Origin: Marinimicrobium locisalis
GTDB lineage: Bacteria; Pseudomonadota; Gammaproteobacteria; Pseudomonadales; Cellvibrionaceae
DNA length: 64,000 bases
Assembly: GCF_039822625.1 (NCBI RefSeq)
Contig: NZ_JBDLLG010000004.1
Span: 62,001 to 126,000, forward strand
Direction: 5' to 3'
Under the pieces are notes generated by a model, which searched no databases, had not been told where the DNA came from, and saw only the letters and a list, made by a program, of their open reading frames with translations. Made by a program: the position numbers and the translations under genes. Of the stretch, positions 41,586-50,729 are shown piece by piece (within the stretch, counting starts at the first letter, position 1; every line of letters begins with the position of its first letter).

Positions 41586-42704
41586 TTATGAAACCAGAGA
41601 CCACTTCACAGCGTCTGCCACTCTTGTCACCCCAGCGCCATCAAATACCTGTTTGCAGGCTTCGGTCATCGCGCGCATTTGTTGCGCAAGCGCCGCAGGA
41701 GCGTTGAGCTGCTGTATCAACGAATGATAGCCTTCCTTCTCCGGTTCAAGTGTTTGAGCGATACCTGACTTTTGCAGCGCCTGTGCAATAGGACGCTGGT
41801 TGTCGGCCAATACAACGACCCAGGATGGGACACCCAGGCAGCATCGTTCCCAGGCGCTGCTGCCCGCAGCGCCAATACACAAGTCCGTTTCGGCAAGCCG
41901 CTGAGCCATATCCTCCACATTGACGGACAGACGGTGCGCTACCGGCAGCTCATCCAGTTGCGCCTGGATTGATTCCACCCAGGGGCTTGTTTCACCGAGG
42001 ACAACGTCTACTTCCATGCCTGTTGGTATTCCGCCGTCCGCCAGCGCAGAGAGCAGTTTCCCGGTGGCATTGTCTCGATCCACACCGCCCATGGTAATCA
42101 ATAGCTTTTTGGGGCGGAACACACGCTCACGCCGGGCAAAAGACTTGTCTCGCCAATGCCGGAATTCCGGTCGCAATAGTGCATAGTCGGGACCGATCAG
42201 ACAAGTACAGGGGTCGGGTACCAGAGCGCGATAGTCGCCAAGCTCCCGACCCAAATTCTGATCCAACAGCCAGTGGCACTCATGGGGCCGATCAGCCAAG
42301 TCATCGATCACACCTACTTTCAGGCCCGGTCGGTGAACGGCCCTTTGCCATCGCCGGTCAAGCGCATAGTGGTCAACCACCAGCATTCGAGCTCGGTATT
42401 GTTCAAGCACCTGTCGAGTTTGCTCGGCGTCTTCACGCCAACCTGCCTCCAGCCAATGTCCATGGGCTGTGCCATTGCCCGTAGTCGACGTGCTTCCCGG
42501 CGGCAACAGGTGGCAGTCAAACCCCTGTTGCTCCACCCTTGCCGCGATATTCCCCGTGAGAGGCCGCAGCACAAATACACAGTAGCAGCCTCGCTCACGC
42601 AGTTCATGAGCCAGCGTCAGGCAGCGCATCACATGGCCACTACCGATGGTCACAGACGCATCAGCCCGAAAGACCACGACTTGACCCGCACGAGAAATAC
42701 TCAC
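41586..42704 (-). CDS. pseG: UDP-sugar hydrolase PseG
   Basis: PseG removes UDP from UDP-2,4-diacylamino-2,4,6-trideoxy-altropyranose. The N-terminal signature RADASVTIGSGHVMRCLTLA and LVVDHYALDRRWQ (with the catalytic His region near the start), plus the GT-B-like C-terminal ITMGGVDRDNATGK and CIGAAGSSAWERCCLGVPSW, match PseG. Length 372. Starts 3 bases after the pseC stop. Confidence 0.93.
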   Translation of the reverse strand: MSISRAGQVVVFRADASVTIGSGHVMRCLTLAHELRERGCYCVFVLRPLTGNIAARVEQQGFDCHLLPPGSTSTTGNGTAHGHWLEAGWREDAEQTRQVLEQYRARMLVVDHYALDRRWQRAVHRPGLKVGVIDDLADRPHECHWLLDQNLGRELGDYRALVPDPCTCLIGPDYALLRPEFRHWRDKSFARRERVFRPKKLLITMGGVDRDNATGKLLSALADGGIPTGMEVDVVLGETSPWVESIQAQLDELPVAHRLSVNVEDMAQRLAETDLCIGAAGSSAWERCCLGVPSWVVVLADNQRPIAQALQKSGIAQTLEPEKEGYHSLIQQLNAPAALAQQMRAMTEACKQVFDGAGVTRVADAVKWSLVS

Positions 42705-42707
42705 GCC

Positions 42708-43874
42708 CTAGAGGTGACTCGCCAAACGATGTAAAACATCGACTACGTGCTCCTGTTCTGTATTGTTCAGCCAAGGGTAAAGCGGCAAACTAATCGCTTC
42801 TCGGTAATAGGCCTCCGCGCCCATCCAGCGGAGGGACATTTTCGACTCACACTCACGATAGTAGGGCTGTCGATAGAGAGGTATATAGTGGACTTGAACG
42901 CCTACACCCTCGCTGTGAAGCAAGTGAACACAGCGGCGCTTCTCTTCCAGAGACGCCACCCAAGGAAGCCGGATAACGTAAAGGTGGCAGGAGGATTCGC
43001 GGTTCTCTCTCTGTACCAAAGGCTGAATGGCCAGGTCGGCCAAGGCTGTGCGGTAGTTCTCGGCGAGTTCTCGGCGTCGTTCGACGAAGTCGTCCAAGCG
43101 TTTAAGCTGGCTCAAACCCAAGGCCGCCTGTAGGTCCGTCATCCGATAGTTGAAACCCAACGCCTGCTGTTCGTAATACCAGGGGCCGTCGGCTTGAAAG
43201 GCCATTCGCTCGGGTTCTCTCACAATACCGTGACTTCTAAGTTCCGCCATTCGCTGCGCCAATTCCGAATGGTTCGTACAGGCCATGCCTCCCTCGCCGG
43301 TGGTAATCATCTTGACGGGGTGGAAGCTGAAGACGGTAATATCACTATAGCGCCCATTCCCGACCGGCTCGCCCTGATACGTTGCCCCCAGGGCATGCGC
43401 GGCATCTTCGATAAGGCGAACGCCGTATTGCTGGGCCAATTCATGAATTTCCCGCATATCACAGGGCTGGCCGCACAGGTGCACGGGGATGATCACTTTG
43501 GGTAGCTCACCGCGGGCGTTGGCACTTTCCAGGCGCGAGGCCAACTCCGATACCGACATATTTCCCGTTTCCAGGTCAATATCCACGAAGTCGACCTCCG
43601 CCCCACACATTCGCGCGCAGTTCGCACTGGCCACAAAGGTGATGGGGCTTGTCCACACGCGGTCCCCCGATCCGACACCCAATGCCAGGCATGCCAAATG
43701 AAGCGCAGAGGTTGCACTGTTGACCGCAATCGCGTGGCGGGAGTTAACCCGGTCAGAGATAGCTTGTTCAAAGGCCGGGACACAGGGGCCTTGCGTCAGA
43801 AAGTCCGACTGCAATGTTTCGACCACGGCCTCGATATCCTTATCATCAATGTGCTGCCGACCGTAAGGAATCAT
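42708..43874 (-). CDS. pseC: UDP-4-amino-4,6-dideoxy-AltNAc aminotransferase PseC
   Basis: A DegT/DnrJ/EryC1-type PLP aminotransferase that puts the C4 amino group on the sugar made by PseB. The PLP lysine is in FSFHPVKMITTGEGGM, with the aspartate in RLIEDAAHALGATY. N-terminus MIPYGRQHIDDKDIEAVVET is typical of PseC. Length 388. The start overlaps the pseB stop in ATGA form. Confidence 0.94.
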   Translation of the reverse strand: MIPYGRQHIDDKDIEAVVETLQSDFLTQGPCVPAFEQAISDRVNSRHAIAVNSATSALHLACLALGVGSGDRVWTSPITFVASANCARMCGAEVDFVDIDLETGNMSVSELASRLESANARGELPKVIIPVHLCGQPCDMREIHELAQQYGVRLIEDAAHALGATYQGEPVGNGRYSDITVFSFHPVKMITTGEGGMACTNHSELAQRMAELRSHGIVREPERMAFQADGPWYYEQQALGFNYRMTDLQAALGLSQLKRLDDFVERRRELAENYRTALADLAIQPLVQRENRESSCHLYVIRLPWVASLEEKRRCVHLLHSEGVGVQVHYIPLYRQPYYRECESKMSLRWMGAEAYYREAISLPLYPWLNNTEQEHVVDVLHRLASHL

Positions 43875-44872
43875 GGCGTCAACGATTCGTTCAAGTTGCG
43901 AATTTCATCCACCGTCATAAAGTCCGGGTTAGTGCCGGAATCATAGCAAAACCCCTTCTGTACCGGGGACCCGAGCTCACCCAGACGGTTTTTATCAAAT
44001 CGGACATCGGTATCCATGAACTTGATGGTGGGCATAATCACATAATGATCCTTAAATTCGAGGGTTCGATAAGCATCGTCGATGGGAATCATCTGCTCGT
44101 GAAGTTTTTCGCCCGGCCTGATGCCGATGATTCGGTGCGGGACCCCCGGAGCCATCGCCTCGGCCAGTTCGGTAATTCGAATCGATGGGATTTTGGGTAC
44201 AAATATCTCACCACCGTACATTCGGGCAAAACCATTCATGACCAGATCCACGCCTTGCTGCAGCGTAATCCAGAACCTCGTCATTTCCGGATCAGTAATG
44301 GGAATCTCCGTTGCGCCCTCATCAACCAACTTCTTGAAAAAGGGAACAACCGACCCTCGAGAGCCGACCACATTGCCATAACGAACCACGGAAAAGCGTG
44401 GAAACTCGGCGCCCACCATGTTGTTGGCCGCCACAAATAACTTATCCGAGGCCAGTTTGGTCGCCCCATACAGATTGATGGGAGTAGCCGCCTTGTCGGT
44501 AGAGAGGGCCACCACTTTTTTGACTTCGTTATCAATGGCCGCTCGAATGACGTTCTCCGCCCCATTAATATTGGTGCGAATGCATTCCGTGGGATTATAT
44601 TCGGCCGCCGGCACTTGCTTCAAAGCAGCGGCATGAATGACATAGTCCACCCCCCGAAAGGCTTGCATAAGGCGCTCCTTATCTCGGACATCGCCGATAA
44701 AGTAACGCATGCAAGGGGCATTGAATTCCTGATGCATTTCATACTGCTTGAGCTCATCCCGAGAGAAGACAATCAGTCGCTTGGGACGATAATGGGCCAG
44801 GATGGTTTTAACGAACAGTCTCCCGAAAGAGCCCGTGCCGCCGGTAATGAGTACGGATGCATTATCAAACAA
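43871..44872 (-). CDS. pseB: UDP-GlcNAc 4,6-dehydratase/5-epimerase PseB
   Basis: PseB performs the first step of pseudaminic acid synthesis, an inverting dehydration of UDP-GlcNAc. It is an extended SDR with LITGGTGSFGRLFVKTIL, DVRDKERL, ALSTDKAATPINLYGATKLASD (Asp-Lys and YxxxK active site) and YGNVVGSRGSV. Length 333. The start codon is a rare TTG (44870-44872) with GAGG 8 bases upstream; no ATG fits the conserved N-terminus. It is the first gene of the pse operon; its 186-base upstream region carries a 10-G tract. Confidence 0.94.
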   Translation of the reverse strand: MFDNASVLITGGTGSFGRLFVKTILAHYRPKRLIVFSRDELKQYEMHQEFNAPCMRYFIGDVRDKERLMQAFRGVDYVIHAAALKQVPAAEYNPTECIRTNINGAENVIRAAIDNEVKKVVALSTDKAATPINLYGATKLASDKLFVAANNMVGAEFPRFSVVRYGNVVGSRGSVVPFFKKLVDEGATEIPITDPEMTRFWITLQQGVDLVMNGFARMYGGEIFVPKIPSIRITELAEAMAPGVPHRIIGIRPGEKLHEQMIPIDDAYRTLEFKDHYVIMPTIKFMDTDVRFDKNRLGELGSPVQKGFCYDSGTNPDFMTVDEIRNLNESLTP

Positions 44873-44988
44873 GGTGGTTTCCTCTGCCCGTCAATGTGCG
44901 TCATTTTTCTGGCTGTTAACCATCATTCACAAAAGGCTGAGCAAAGTTTAGACCAACTTCGGGGGTATGTGCCACGCAATAGCCGCCA

Positions 44989-44998
44989 GGGGGGGGGG
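44989..44998 (+). repeat. Ten-G homopolymer upstream of the pse operon
   Basis: Ten consecutive G on the plus strand (C on the transcribed-side minus strand), about 117 bases before the pseB start. Such tracts are prone to slipped-strand length change and could alter promoter geometry. No clear -35/-10 pair could be fixed next to it. Confidence 0.9.
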
Positions 44999-45058
44999 TT
45001 GCCGGCACAGCTTTCTTAACGTCATTCTTGTTTATGTAAGCGACAGCACCCAGAGAGG

Positions 45059-45385
45059 CTACGGCTTATAGGCTTTCACGGCCTTTTCCTGGTGATTCTG
45101 CTCTTTGAGTTGGGCGGCGATATCGGCTTTGGTGGTCTCGGCCAGGACGGTGATTCGATCATTCAGCGCTTGGATATCGGCCACTTTCTCCCGAAAGGGC
45201 TGCTCCAACCCCGCCTTGGCGACCTCGACCAAAAAATCGCCCTCGTTCACCTGCGCGAGCAACGCCTCGCGCTGAGCGGAGAGGGCCTCAAACTCGTCCC
45301 AACGGCTCGCTTCGGCGAGCTTGAGCAGCTTCTGGGTGTGACTTTGGAGCTGGTTCAGGGGTGCCAAAAGCTCGTCCGATGTCAT
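45059..45385 (-). CDS. Small helical FliT-like flagellar chaperone
   Basis: A 108-residue charged helical protein directly after flgL (11-base gap). The N-terminal half (LKLAEASRWDEFEALSAQREALLAQV) and the C-terminal half (FREKVADIQALNDRITVLAE, ending AVKAYKP) match the FliT pattern better than FlgN. It may serve as a chaperone for FliD or for the hook-associated proteins FlgK/FlgL. A separate FliT/FleP gene follows fliS at 29.3 kb, so the cluster carries two. Confidence 0.68.
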   Translation of the reverse strand: MTSDELLAPLNQLQSHTQKLLKLAEASRWDEFEALSAQREALLAQVNEGDFLVEVAKAGLEQPFREKVADIQALNDRITVLAETTKADIAAQLKEQNHQEKAVKAYKP

Positions 45386-45396
45386 GAATAATGCCT

Positions 45397-47007
45397 TTAC
45401 AAATAGTTGAACAGACTTAACCCGCTGACTTTCACGAAGGCCTGTTGCGCCGCGCTTAGCACCATGCTTTCCATTTGCAAACGGGTGGAAGCCTCAGCGT
45501 AATCAAGAGACTCTATATCCGCAAGAAACTCTTCATTATGGATTTTGGTCTCCGACAGCAACTCCTGGGTGGATTCGAGGGTATTCTGCCTTGCACCCAG
45601 CTCCCCTTGGGCTGCGGTCAGGTGGGTCATGGAATTTTCAAGGTTGGTTAACGTCTGCCCCACGACGTCACTCAACTCGGCCTTGCTCTCGGGGTTACCC
45701 TTTACGTTCTTCATGGCCTCGCTAAATCGAGAAAGAGTTGTCAATAGCCCCTGATTATTGCTGGCATTCACCTGAAAAGTGTCTCCGGGCTCGGCCAGAG
45801 CTCCATCGTTGGAGGTGCTGCCGTCGTTTTGAGTGGCAAAACCGAAAACGGCATCGGTATTGGCCGTGCCGCTACCCACTGTGAGGTTTTGGCCAGTCGG
45901 GACACTCAAACCCGTGGCATCAACGGTAACACCCAAGTTTGCCAAACGTTCAGCGTTGCGGTCCGCTCCGCTACCGGCTGTGGTTTCGGTGCTACTACTC
46001 AACGCCGCCGCCAAATCAGCGGCGTTGCTGACCGGACGATCCAGCACCAGTGTCTCGGAGCGGCCTCCCACGGTGAGGGTCACCGTCTCCGGTGACCCGG
46101 TAAAGTCCGTGGCCGCAACGGCCCCAAAGTCCAATGTGCCGGGCACCGCCGGCTCCCCCCCGAGCGGCTGGCCGGTAATGTAAAACCGCGCCCCTTTAAT
46201 TTCTATGGGTTCTCCCTGGCTATAAGGGGCTTTGTCCATAAGGACTCGACCGCGGTCATCCGTGATAGTGTAGTTCGGCTTCGGGGGCGAGAGCGCTTCC
46301 GGGGCGTTGAACGTGACGGTCATGTCTCGTGGGTAAAACTCATCATAGGCTTCCTGGTCGACCACCTCTCCAATGCTGATTTCCGCCGGAGGCACGCCTT
46401 TGTTGGCGGGGCTGGCGCTGGTATTGAAGGTATTGTGGCCACTGGGCACGTCCACAAACAGGTCTTTCCCCGAGTCGCTGACCGCTACCGACACACTTTC
46501 GGACACCTGAATGCGTTGCTGTCCTTCATCGCCATGGTAGCTAAACTTCCCGCCCCCATCGCTTACAAAGGGCTTGGTATCACCCTGATACCCCGCAAAA
46601 ATATACTGCCCGGCCGAGTCCCGTGTATTCTGAAGGTCCAACAGTTCGCTGAGGCGACTGTCCACTTCCGCAGCCATGGACTGGTAGTCGGTGGGGGTCA
46701 TTACCCCGGTATTGCCCGCGTTTACCGCCAGTTCCTTCATCCGTTGGAGCAAACTGACGATGGAGTCCAGCGCCACCTCTTCCTGATCCAGCTTGCTCTG
46801 GGCCTCGTCAACATTCTTCTGGTACTGCTCCAGGCGCCCCAGATTTTGATTCAGGCGCAAAATGCTCACCGCAGCGACCGGGTCGTCCGCCGGGCTGAGC
46901 ACACGCTTGCCCGTGCTGATCTGCTCACTGGTTTTGTTGATCGCCGCCTGAGCATTGCGCATGCCGACGTCGGCGATATTGTAGATTTGTGATGTAGAAA
47001 CACGCAT
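45397..47007 (-). CDS. flgL: Hook-filament junction protein FlgL
   Basis: FlgL is the second junction protein between hook and filament. Flagellin-like ends are clear: MRVSTSQIYNIADVGMRNAQ and KRVLSPADDPVAAVSIL at the N-terminus, and EASTRLQMESMVLSAAQQAFVKVSGLSLFNYL (last 32 residues) at the C-terminus. At 536 residues it is longer than usual (300-440) because of an inserted outer domain (about 200-430) with repeated beta-type sequence. It follows flgK by 13 bases. Confidence 0.95.
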   Translation of the reverse strand: MRVSTSQIYNIADVGMRNAQAAINKTSEQISTGKRVLSPADDPVAAVSILRLNQNLGRLEQYQKNVDEAQSKLDQEEVALDSIVSLLQRMKELAVNAGNTGVMTPTDYQSMAAEVDSRLSELLDLQNTRDSAGQYIFAGYQGDTKPFVSDGGGKFSYHGDEGQQRIQVSESVSVAVSDSGKDLFVDVPSGHNTFNTSASPANKGVPPAEISIGEVVDQEAYDEFYPRDMTVTFNAPEALSPPKPNYTITDDRGRVLMDKAPYSQGEPIEIKGARFYITGQPLGGEPAVPGTLDFGAVAATDFTGSPETVTLTVGGRSETLVLDRPVSNAADLAAALSSSTETTAGSGADRNAERLANLGVTVDATGLSVPTGQNLTVGSGTANTDAVFGFATQNDGSTSNDGALAEPGDTFQVNASNNQGLLTTLSRFSEAMKNVKGNPESKAELSDVVGQTLTNLENSMTHLTAAQGELGARQNTLESTQELLSETKIHNEEFLADIESLDYAEASTRLQMESMVLSAAQQAFVKVSGLSLFNYL

Positions 47008-47020
47008 GGCAGTGCCTCGG

Positions 47021-49768
47021 TTAAATCGAGTTCAACAAGGTGTCGAACATATCTCGGGCCACCGATATGACCCTCGAATTGGCATTGTAGGCCTGCTCGA
47101 ATTTAATCAGGTTGGCGGCCTCTTCATCCAGGTTTACGCCACTAATGCTGTCCCGGGTGGCCTGGGTCTGCTCCACCAAGCTCCGCGCGGCTTCGGTATT
47201 GGTACGCGCGGAGGCACTTTCAGTGCCCACTTGTTCCACAAGCTGCCCATAGGCATCGCTCAAGCCCAACTGGCCCTCACCCATAATGTTGGCGGTCTCC
47301 AGCGCCGCCATCGCCAAGGCGTTGCGGTTATCATTGGTGGCGTCCGAATTGAAGTCTATAGTGAAGTTATCGCCCGCTTTGGGCTGACCTTTAATAGTCG
47401 CCTGATATCCAAGGTAGGATGACTGAGCAAAGTCGGAGGCGTCACTATCGCCAAAAAGCTGGCTGTTCGAAGGCGCCGTATCCATAGTCACACCGTCGGC
47501 GAGCGTCAGGTCAACCCGACCACCCACGGTGACGGTTGACTCGTTGCCGGCGCCCTGGCCGGTCAAGCGCACATAGGGGTTATCGGTGCTGTCGTTAACG
47601 CTGAACTCGTTTTGAGTGGCGTTATCGGCTTGGAGCCGGATATCCATGTCAGCGCCGGAAGAGGCTACCATGTTCAATTCCAGCTCTCCGGTGATCGGGT
47701 TAGCCCCACTCTGGGCTCGGAATCCGAGCGTTTGTAAATTTTCATTGCTGTTGATTCGCTCGGCCAGATATTCCTGGAAGGCCACGGGCTCGGCTTGAGC
47801 ATCGGGCACGTTGGGCGCGATGGCACCGCTCTGGTACTCCACCAGCGCCTCGCCGTTAACGGTAATCTGCACCGGGGAGCTGAAGTCTTCAAAACTCATA
47901 TCGGTGATGGTAGCGCTGGTAAAGGCGTTGGCCGAGACCCCCGGCACGCGGCTGAGCTGGTCGGCAAGCGCGGCGGCGGAGCCGTTTGGCCGGCTGACCA
48001 CCGTCTGGGTGCTTGTCGCGCCGGTCTCGGGGTCAACGCTTTGAAAGCGCATCTGCTCGACGGGATAACCATTGGCCTGCGCCGGGCCGCCCGCCGCTAT
48101 AACCTGCGGGTTGCGCCCCTCCGGCAGGCCGAGACGGGCCCCCTCCCCGGTGATGCGGGTTTCCCCCGGGTCGGTAGGGAACAGCGCGTTTTCCTGGCCC
48201 GGAATAAAAATCTGCTCACGGATGGGCGGCTCCAGCGGTTGGGGATCCGCCGGATTGGAGTTATCCAGAATTTCGTAGGTCGTCTCCGAGGTAAAACGAA
48301 CAATAAGCGGTGGCGAGAGTTGACCTTCTTGCGAGAAAGCGGGAAGCACCTCGCCGTTGGCGTCCACTTTGCTCAAGACCTCTCCCTGGCTGATGAGACC
48401 TCCCCCTTCATTGCCACTGTCGCTTCCAGTACGAATCGGAAAGGCGAATGCCAGGTCTTCGGGTCGGCTCAATGTGGTTTCTATATAGCGGGCCGCGTCC
48501 GTGGTCGGCTTCAGGGTAAAAGAATCCCCTCCCTGAAACGAACCGCCTTCCAAGGTCAGAGACAAACCATCAAATTCAAGAGTCTGGGGGTATCCCCCCG
48601 TAATCAGCCCCTGTTGGACCACTTCGTTATCGCTCTGGCGGGTGATCACGTAGTTGTTGGAGTTATCGAGAATCTGAAACCGGTAGTCGCTGGTGGTTAG
48701 TTGATTTACGTCATCAATCCGCAGGGAAAGTTGCCGATCATCCGGGGCGGCATTTGCCCCGGAGACCACCCGCTGGGCAATCAGCTCTTCGGAATTAATA
48801 TCATTAAACAGGCGTTGGCCATAGTCACCATCAAGGTCCAACCCACGCAGCTGCTGGTCATTGAACGTGCTCGCCAGCGCCAATGATATCCGGCCCAGCT
48901 CGTTCTTGGCCGTTTTCAGAATACCGCTATTGAAATCCACCAGGGCGCCCAACTGCCCTCCATTCAACTGCTCAGTCACATTGTAGGAACGAGTGTCCTG
49001 CCCAATAATAACCTCGCCCCGGTTGGTAATATTAAAGCGATTGGAGTCGGTGCCTACCACAATCGCCTGACCCTGACCCATAAAGACATTGACACTGCCA
49101 TTGCCTTGGTTCACCACACTGATGCCCACCAGTTCGGAGAGCTCCTTGAGCTTCTGATCCCGCCGGTCCAAGAGGTCATTGGGCTGGTTGCCCGTGCCCG
49201 GAACCGTTTTATCGACAATAGCCTTATTCAGCTCGGCAATGTTGCGAGCCAGACCATTCGCCTGTTCGGCAATCGAGTTCATTTCCTGGCGATTATTGTC
49301 CTCAATCGACACCAGTCGGTCGTATAGGGTATTCATGCGGTTGCTCAGGCTCTCGGCCTCGGTCACGATCAGTTGCCGAGCCGGAGAGGAGGAGGGGTTG
49401 TCCGCCCCGTTCTGTACCGCTGCAAAAAATTGCTTAAGCCCCCCACTCAGGCCAGTCGATTCATCAGCAAACAGCTTGTCAATTTTCTCCAAGTTGGATT
49501 TATACTTCTCCAACGCGTGAAAGTTGGTGGTGTCAGTTCGAAGCTGGCCGACGACGAACTGATCCACAATGCGAGTAATAGACTCGGTTTGGGCACCGCT
49601 GCCCACGTAACCCGCACTGCCGAGTTTCTGCTCCGGCCGGGTAATATTGTCCGTACGCTGGCGGCTGTAGCCCTCAGTGTTGGCATTGCTGATATTGTGC
49701 CCGGTAACGCGCATCGCATTTTGGCTGACGCGCAAACCCGAGATGGCATTTGACAGTAATCCGGACAT
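47021..49768 (-). CDS. flgK: Hook-filament junction protein FlgK
   Basis: FlgK (HAP1) is the first junction protein. The N-terminus MSGLLSNAISGLRVSQNAMR and ISNANTEGYSRQR and the C-terminus SGVNLDEEAANLIKFEQAYN and SRVISVARDMFDTLLNSI are diagnostic. At 915 residues it is much longer than the usual 550-680; the extra sequence (about 330-800) is a set of outer domains rich in Gly, Thr, Asn and Pro. It lies 13 bases after flgJ. Confidence 0.95.
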   Translation of the reverse strand: MSGLLSNAISGLRVSQNAMRVTGHNISNANTEGYSRQRTDNITRPEQKLGSAGYVGSGAQTESITRIVDQFVVGQLRTDTTNFHALEKYKSNLEKIDKLFADESTGLSGGLKQFFAAVQNGADNPSSSPARQLIVTEAESLSNRMNTLYDRLVSIEDNNRQEMNSIAEQANGLARNIAELNKAIVDKTVPGTGNQPNDLLDRRDQKLKELSELVGISVVNQGNGSVNVFMGQGQAIVVGTDSNRFNITNRGEVIIGQDTRSYNVTEQLNGGQLGALVDFNSGILKTAKNELGRISLALASTFNDQQLRGLDLDGDYGQRLFNDINSEELIAQRVVSGANAAPDDRQLSLRIDDVNQLTTSDYRFQILDNSNNYVITRQSDNEVVQQGLITGGYPQTLEFDGLSLTLEGGSFQGGDSFTLKPTTDAARYIETTLSRPEDLAFAFPIRTGSDSGNEGGGLISQGEVLSKVDANGEVLPAFSQEGQLSPPLIVRFTSETTYEILDNSNPADPQPLEPPIREQIFIPGQENALFPTDPGETRITGEGARLGLPEGRNPQVIAAGGPAQANGYPVEQMRFQSVDPETGATSTQTVVSRPNGSAAALADQLSRVPGVSANAFTSATITDMSFEDFSSPVQITVNGEALVEYQSGAIAPNVPDAQAEPVAFQEYLAERINSNENLQTLGFRAQSGANPITGELELNMVASSGADMDIRLQADNATQNEFSVNDSTDNPYVRLTGQGAGNESTVTVGGRVDLTLADGVTMDTAPSNSQLFGDSDASDFAQSSYLGYQATIKGQPKAGDNFTIDFNSDATNDNRNALAMAALETANIMGEGQLGLSDAYGQLVEQVGTESASARTNTEAARSLVEQTQATRDSISGVNLDEEAANLIKFEQAYNANSRVISVARDMFDTLLNSI

Positions 49769-49781
49769 GGGTATTTACCTA

Positions 49782-50729
49782 TCAGGCATCGTTAGGGAGC
49801 GTGGAGTTAGTGGCACCGCCGAGCGAAGCCAAGGGCTCAGAGCGCATCAGGGCTTTCAGCTTATCGGCGTAAGCCGGATCGGTGGCATAACCGGCCGCCT
49901 GAAGTTCCTCCACATACTGCTTGGCATCGGTTCCAGACATGAGCGCGTCATGGTAGCGCGGGTTCTCCTGAAGGAACTTCACATAATCCGAAAAGCTCTC
50001 CTCATAGCTGCCGTACTGACGGAAGTTCGCATGTTCCACCCCGGGCATGCCGTCACGGTATTCAATGGTGGAGACATTGATCCGCGCCCCCTCCCAACGG
50101 GAATCCGCTTTGATATTAAAGAGGTTGTGACTGTTTTCACCCTCGCGGGTGTGGATGACGTGCCGCCCCCACCCCGTTTCCAACGCGGCTTGAGCCACCA
50201 AGGCCTGAGGAGAAACGCCCAGTGCCTGAGCCGCCTTCTGGGCCTGCGGACGGACCTGCTCAACAAAAGCGGCCGGGTCCATTGTCATGGCGGCCTTGCC
50301 ACCCAGTGTTTGCACAGGCTCGGCGCTCGAGACATCAGGGGCACCCTCAATACTTCCCTGATCTAGATTCTGCCCAGCTTCAGGTCTCAAGTGGTCCCCG
50401 TAAGCCTTCTGCATTTGCTGATACATCATTTCCGCCAGTCCCAAACCTCGACCTTGGGTCAGCTCAAGAGACATTTGCTGGTCCAGCATTTCCTGATGAA
50501 ACTTGGTCTCTTCACTGCTGAAAAGGTTGTCCTTACCAAACACATCATTGGTAGAGCGCATTTGTTTGAGCATTTGATGCACGAACATCGACTCAAACTG
50601 ACGGGCCACTTCCCGCAACGCTTGCGGGTCGCCGTTGCGCCCCTGCTCGCGCAGCTTTTGCAAACCGTCCCCGTTCAGGTGGCTGTCCTGAACCTGTTGG
50701 CGCGCCATTGACGTATCGACAGGAATCAT
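49782..50729 (-). CDS. flgJ: Flagellar rod cap and peptidoglycan hydrolase FlgJ
   Basis: FlgJ caps the growing rod and cuts peptidoglycan so that the rod can pass. The N-terminal rod-binding domain (about 35-110) has ALREVARQFESMFVHQMLKQMRS; the C-terminal glucosaminidase (about 155-310) has AQAALETGWGRHVI with the catalytic Glu, and SHNLFNIKADSRW. Length 315 is normal for the two-domain form. The start shares one base with the flgI stop (TGATG). Confidence 0.95.
   Translation of the reverse strand: MIPVDTSMARQQVQDSHLNGDGLQKLREQGRNGDPQALREVARQFESMFVHQMLKQMRSTNDVFGKDNLFSSEETKFHQEMLDQQMSLELTQGRGLGLAEMMYQQMQKAYGDHLRPEAGQNLDQGSIEGAPDVSSAEPVQTLGGKAAMTMDPAAFVEQVRPQAQKAAQALGVSPQALVAQAALETGWGRHVIHTREGENSHNLFNIKADSRWEGARINVSTIEYRDGMPGVEHANFRQYGSYEESFSDYVKFLQENPRYHDALMSGTDAKQYVEELQAAGYATDPAYADKLKALMRSEPLASLGGATNSTLPNDA

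Noticed and set aside
44969..44974. TGGCAC upstream of pseB as a sigma54 promoter
   Set aside because: No GC at the -12 position with correct spacing; the match is only half of the consensus.
47795..48700. 301-codon plus-strand frame opposite flgK
   Set aside because: Shadow caused by high GC; flgK is continuous and conserved at both ends.
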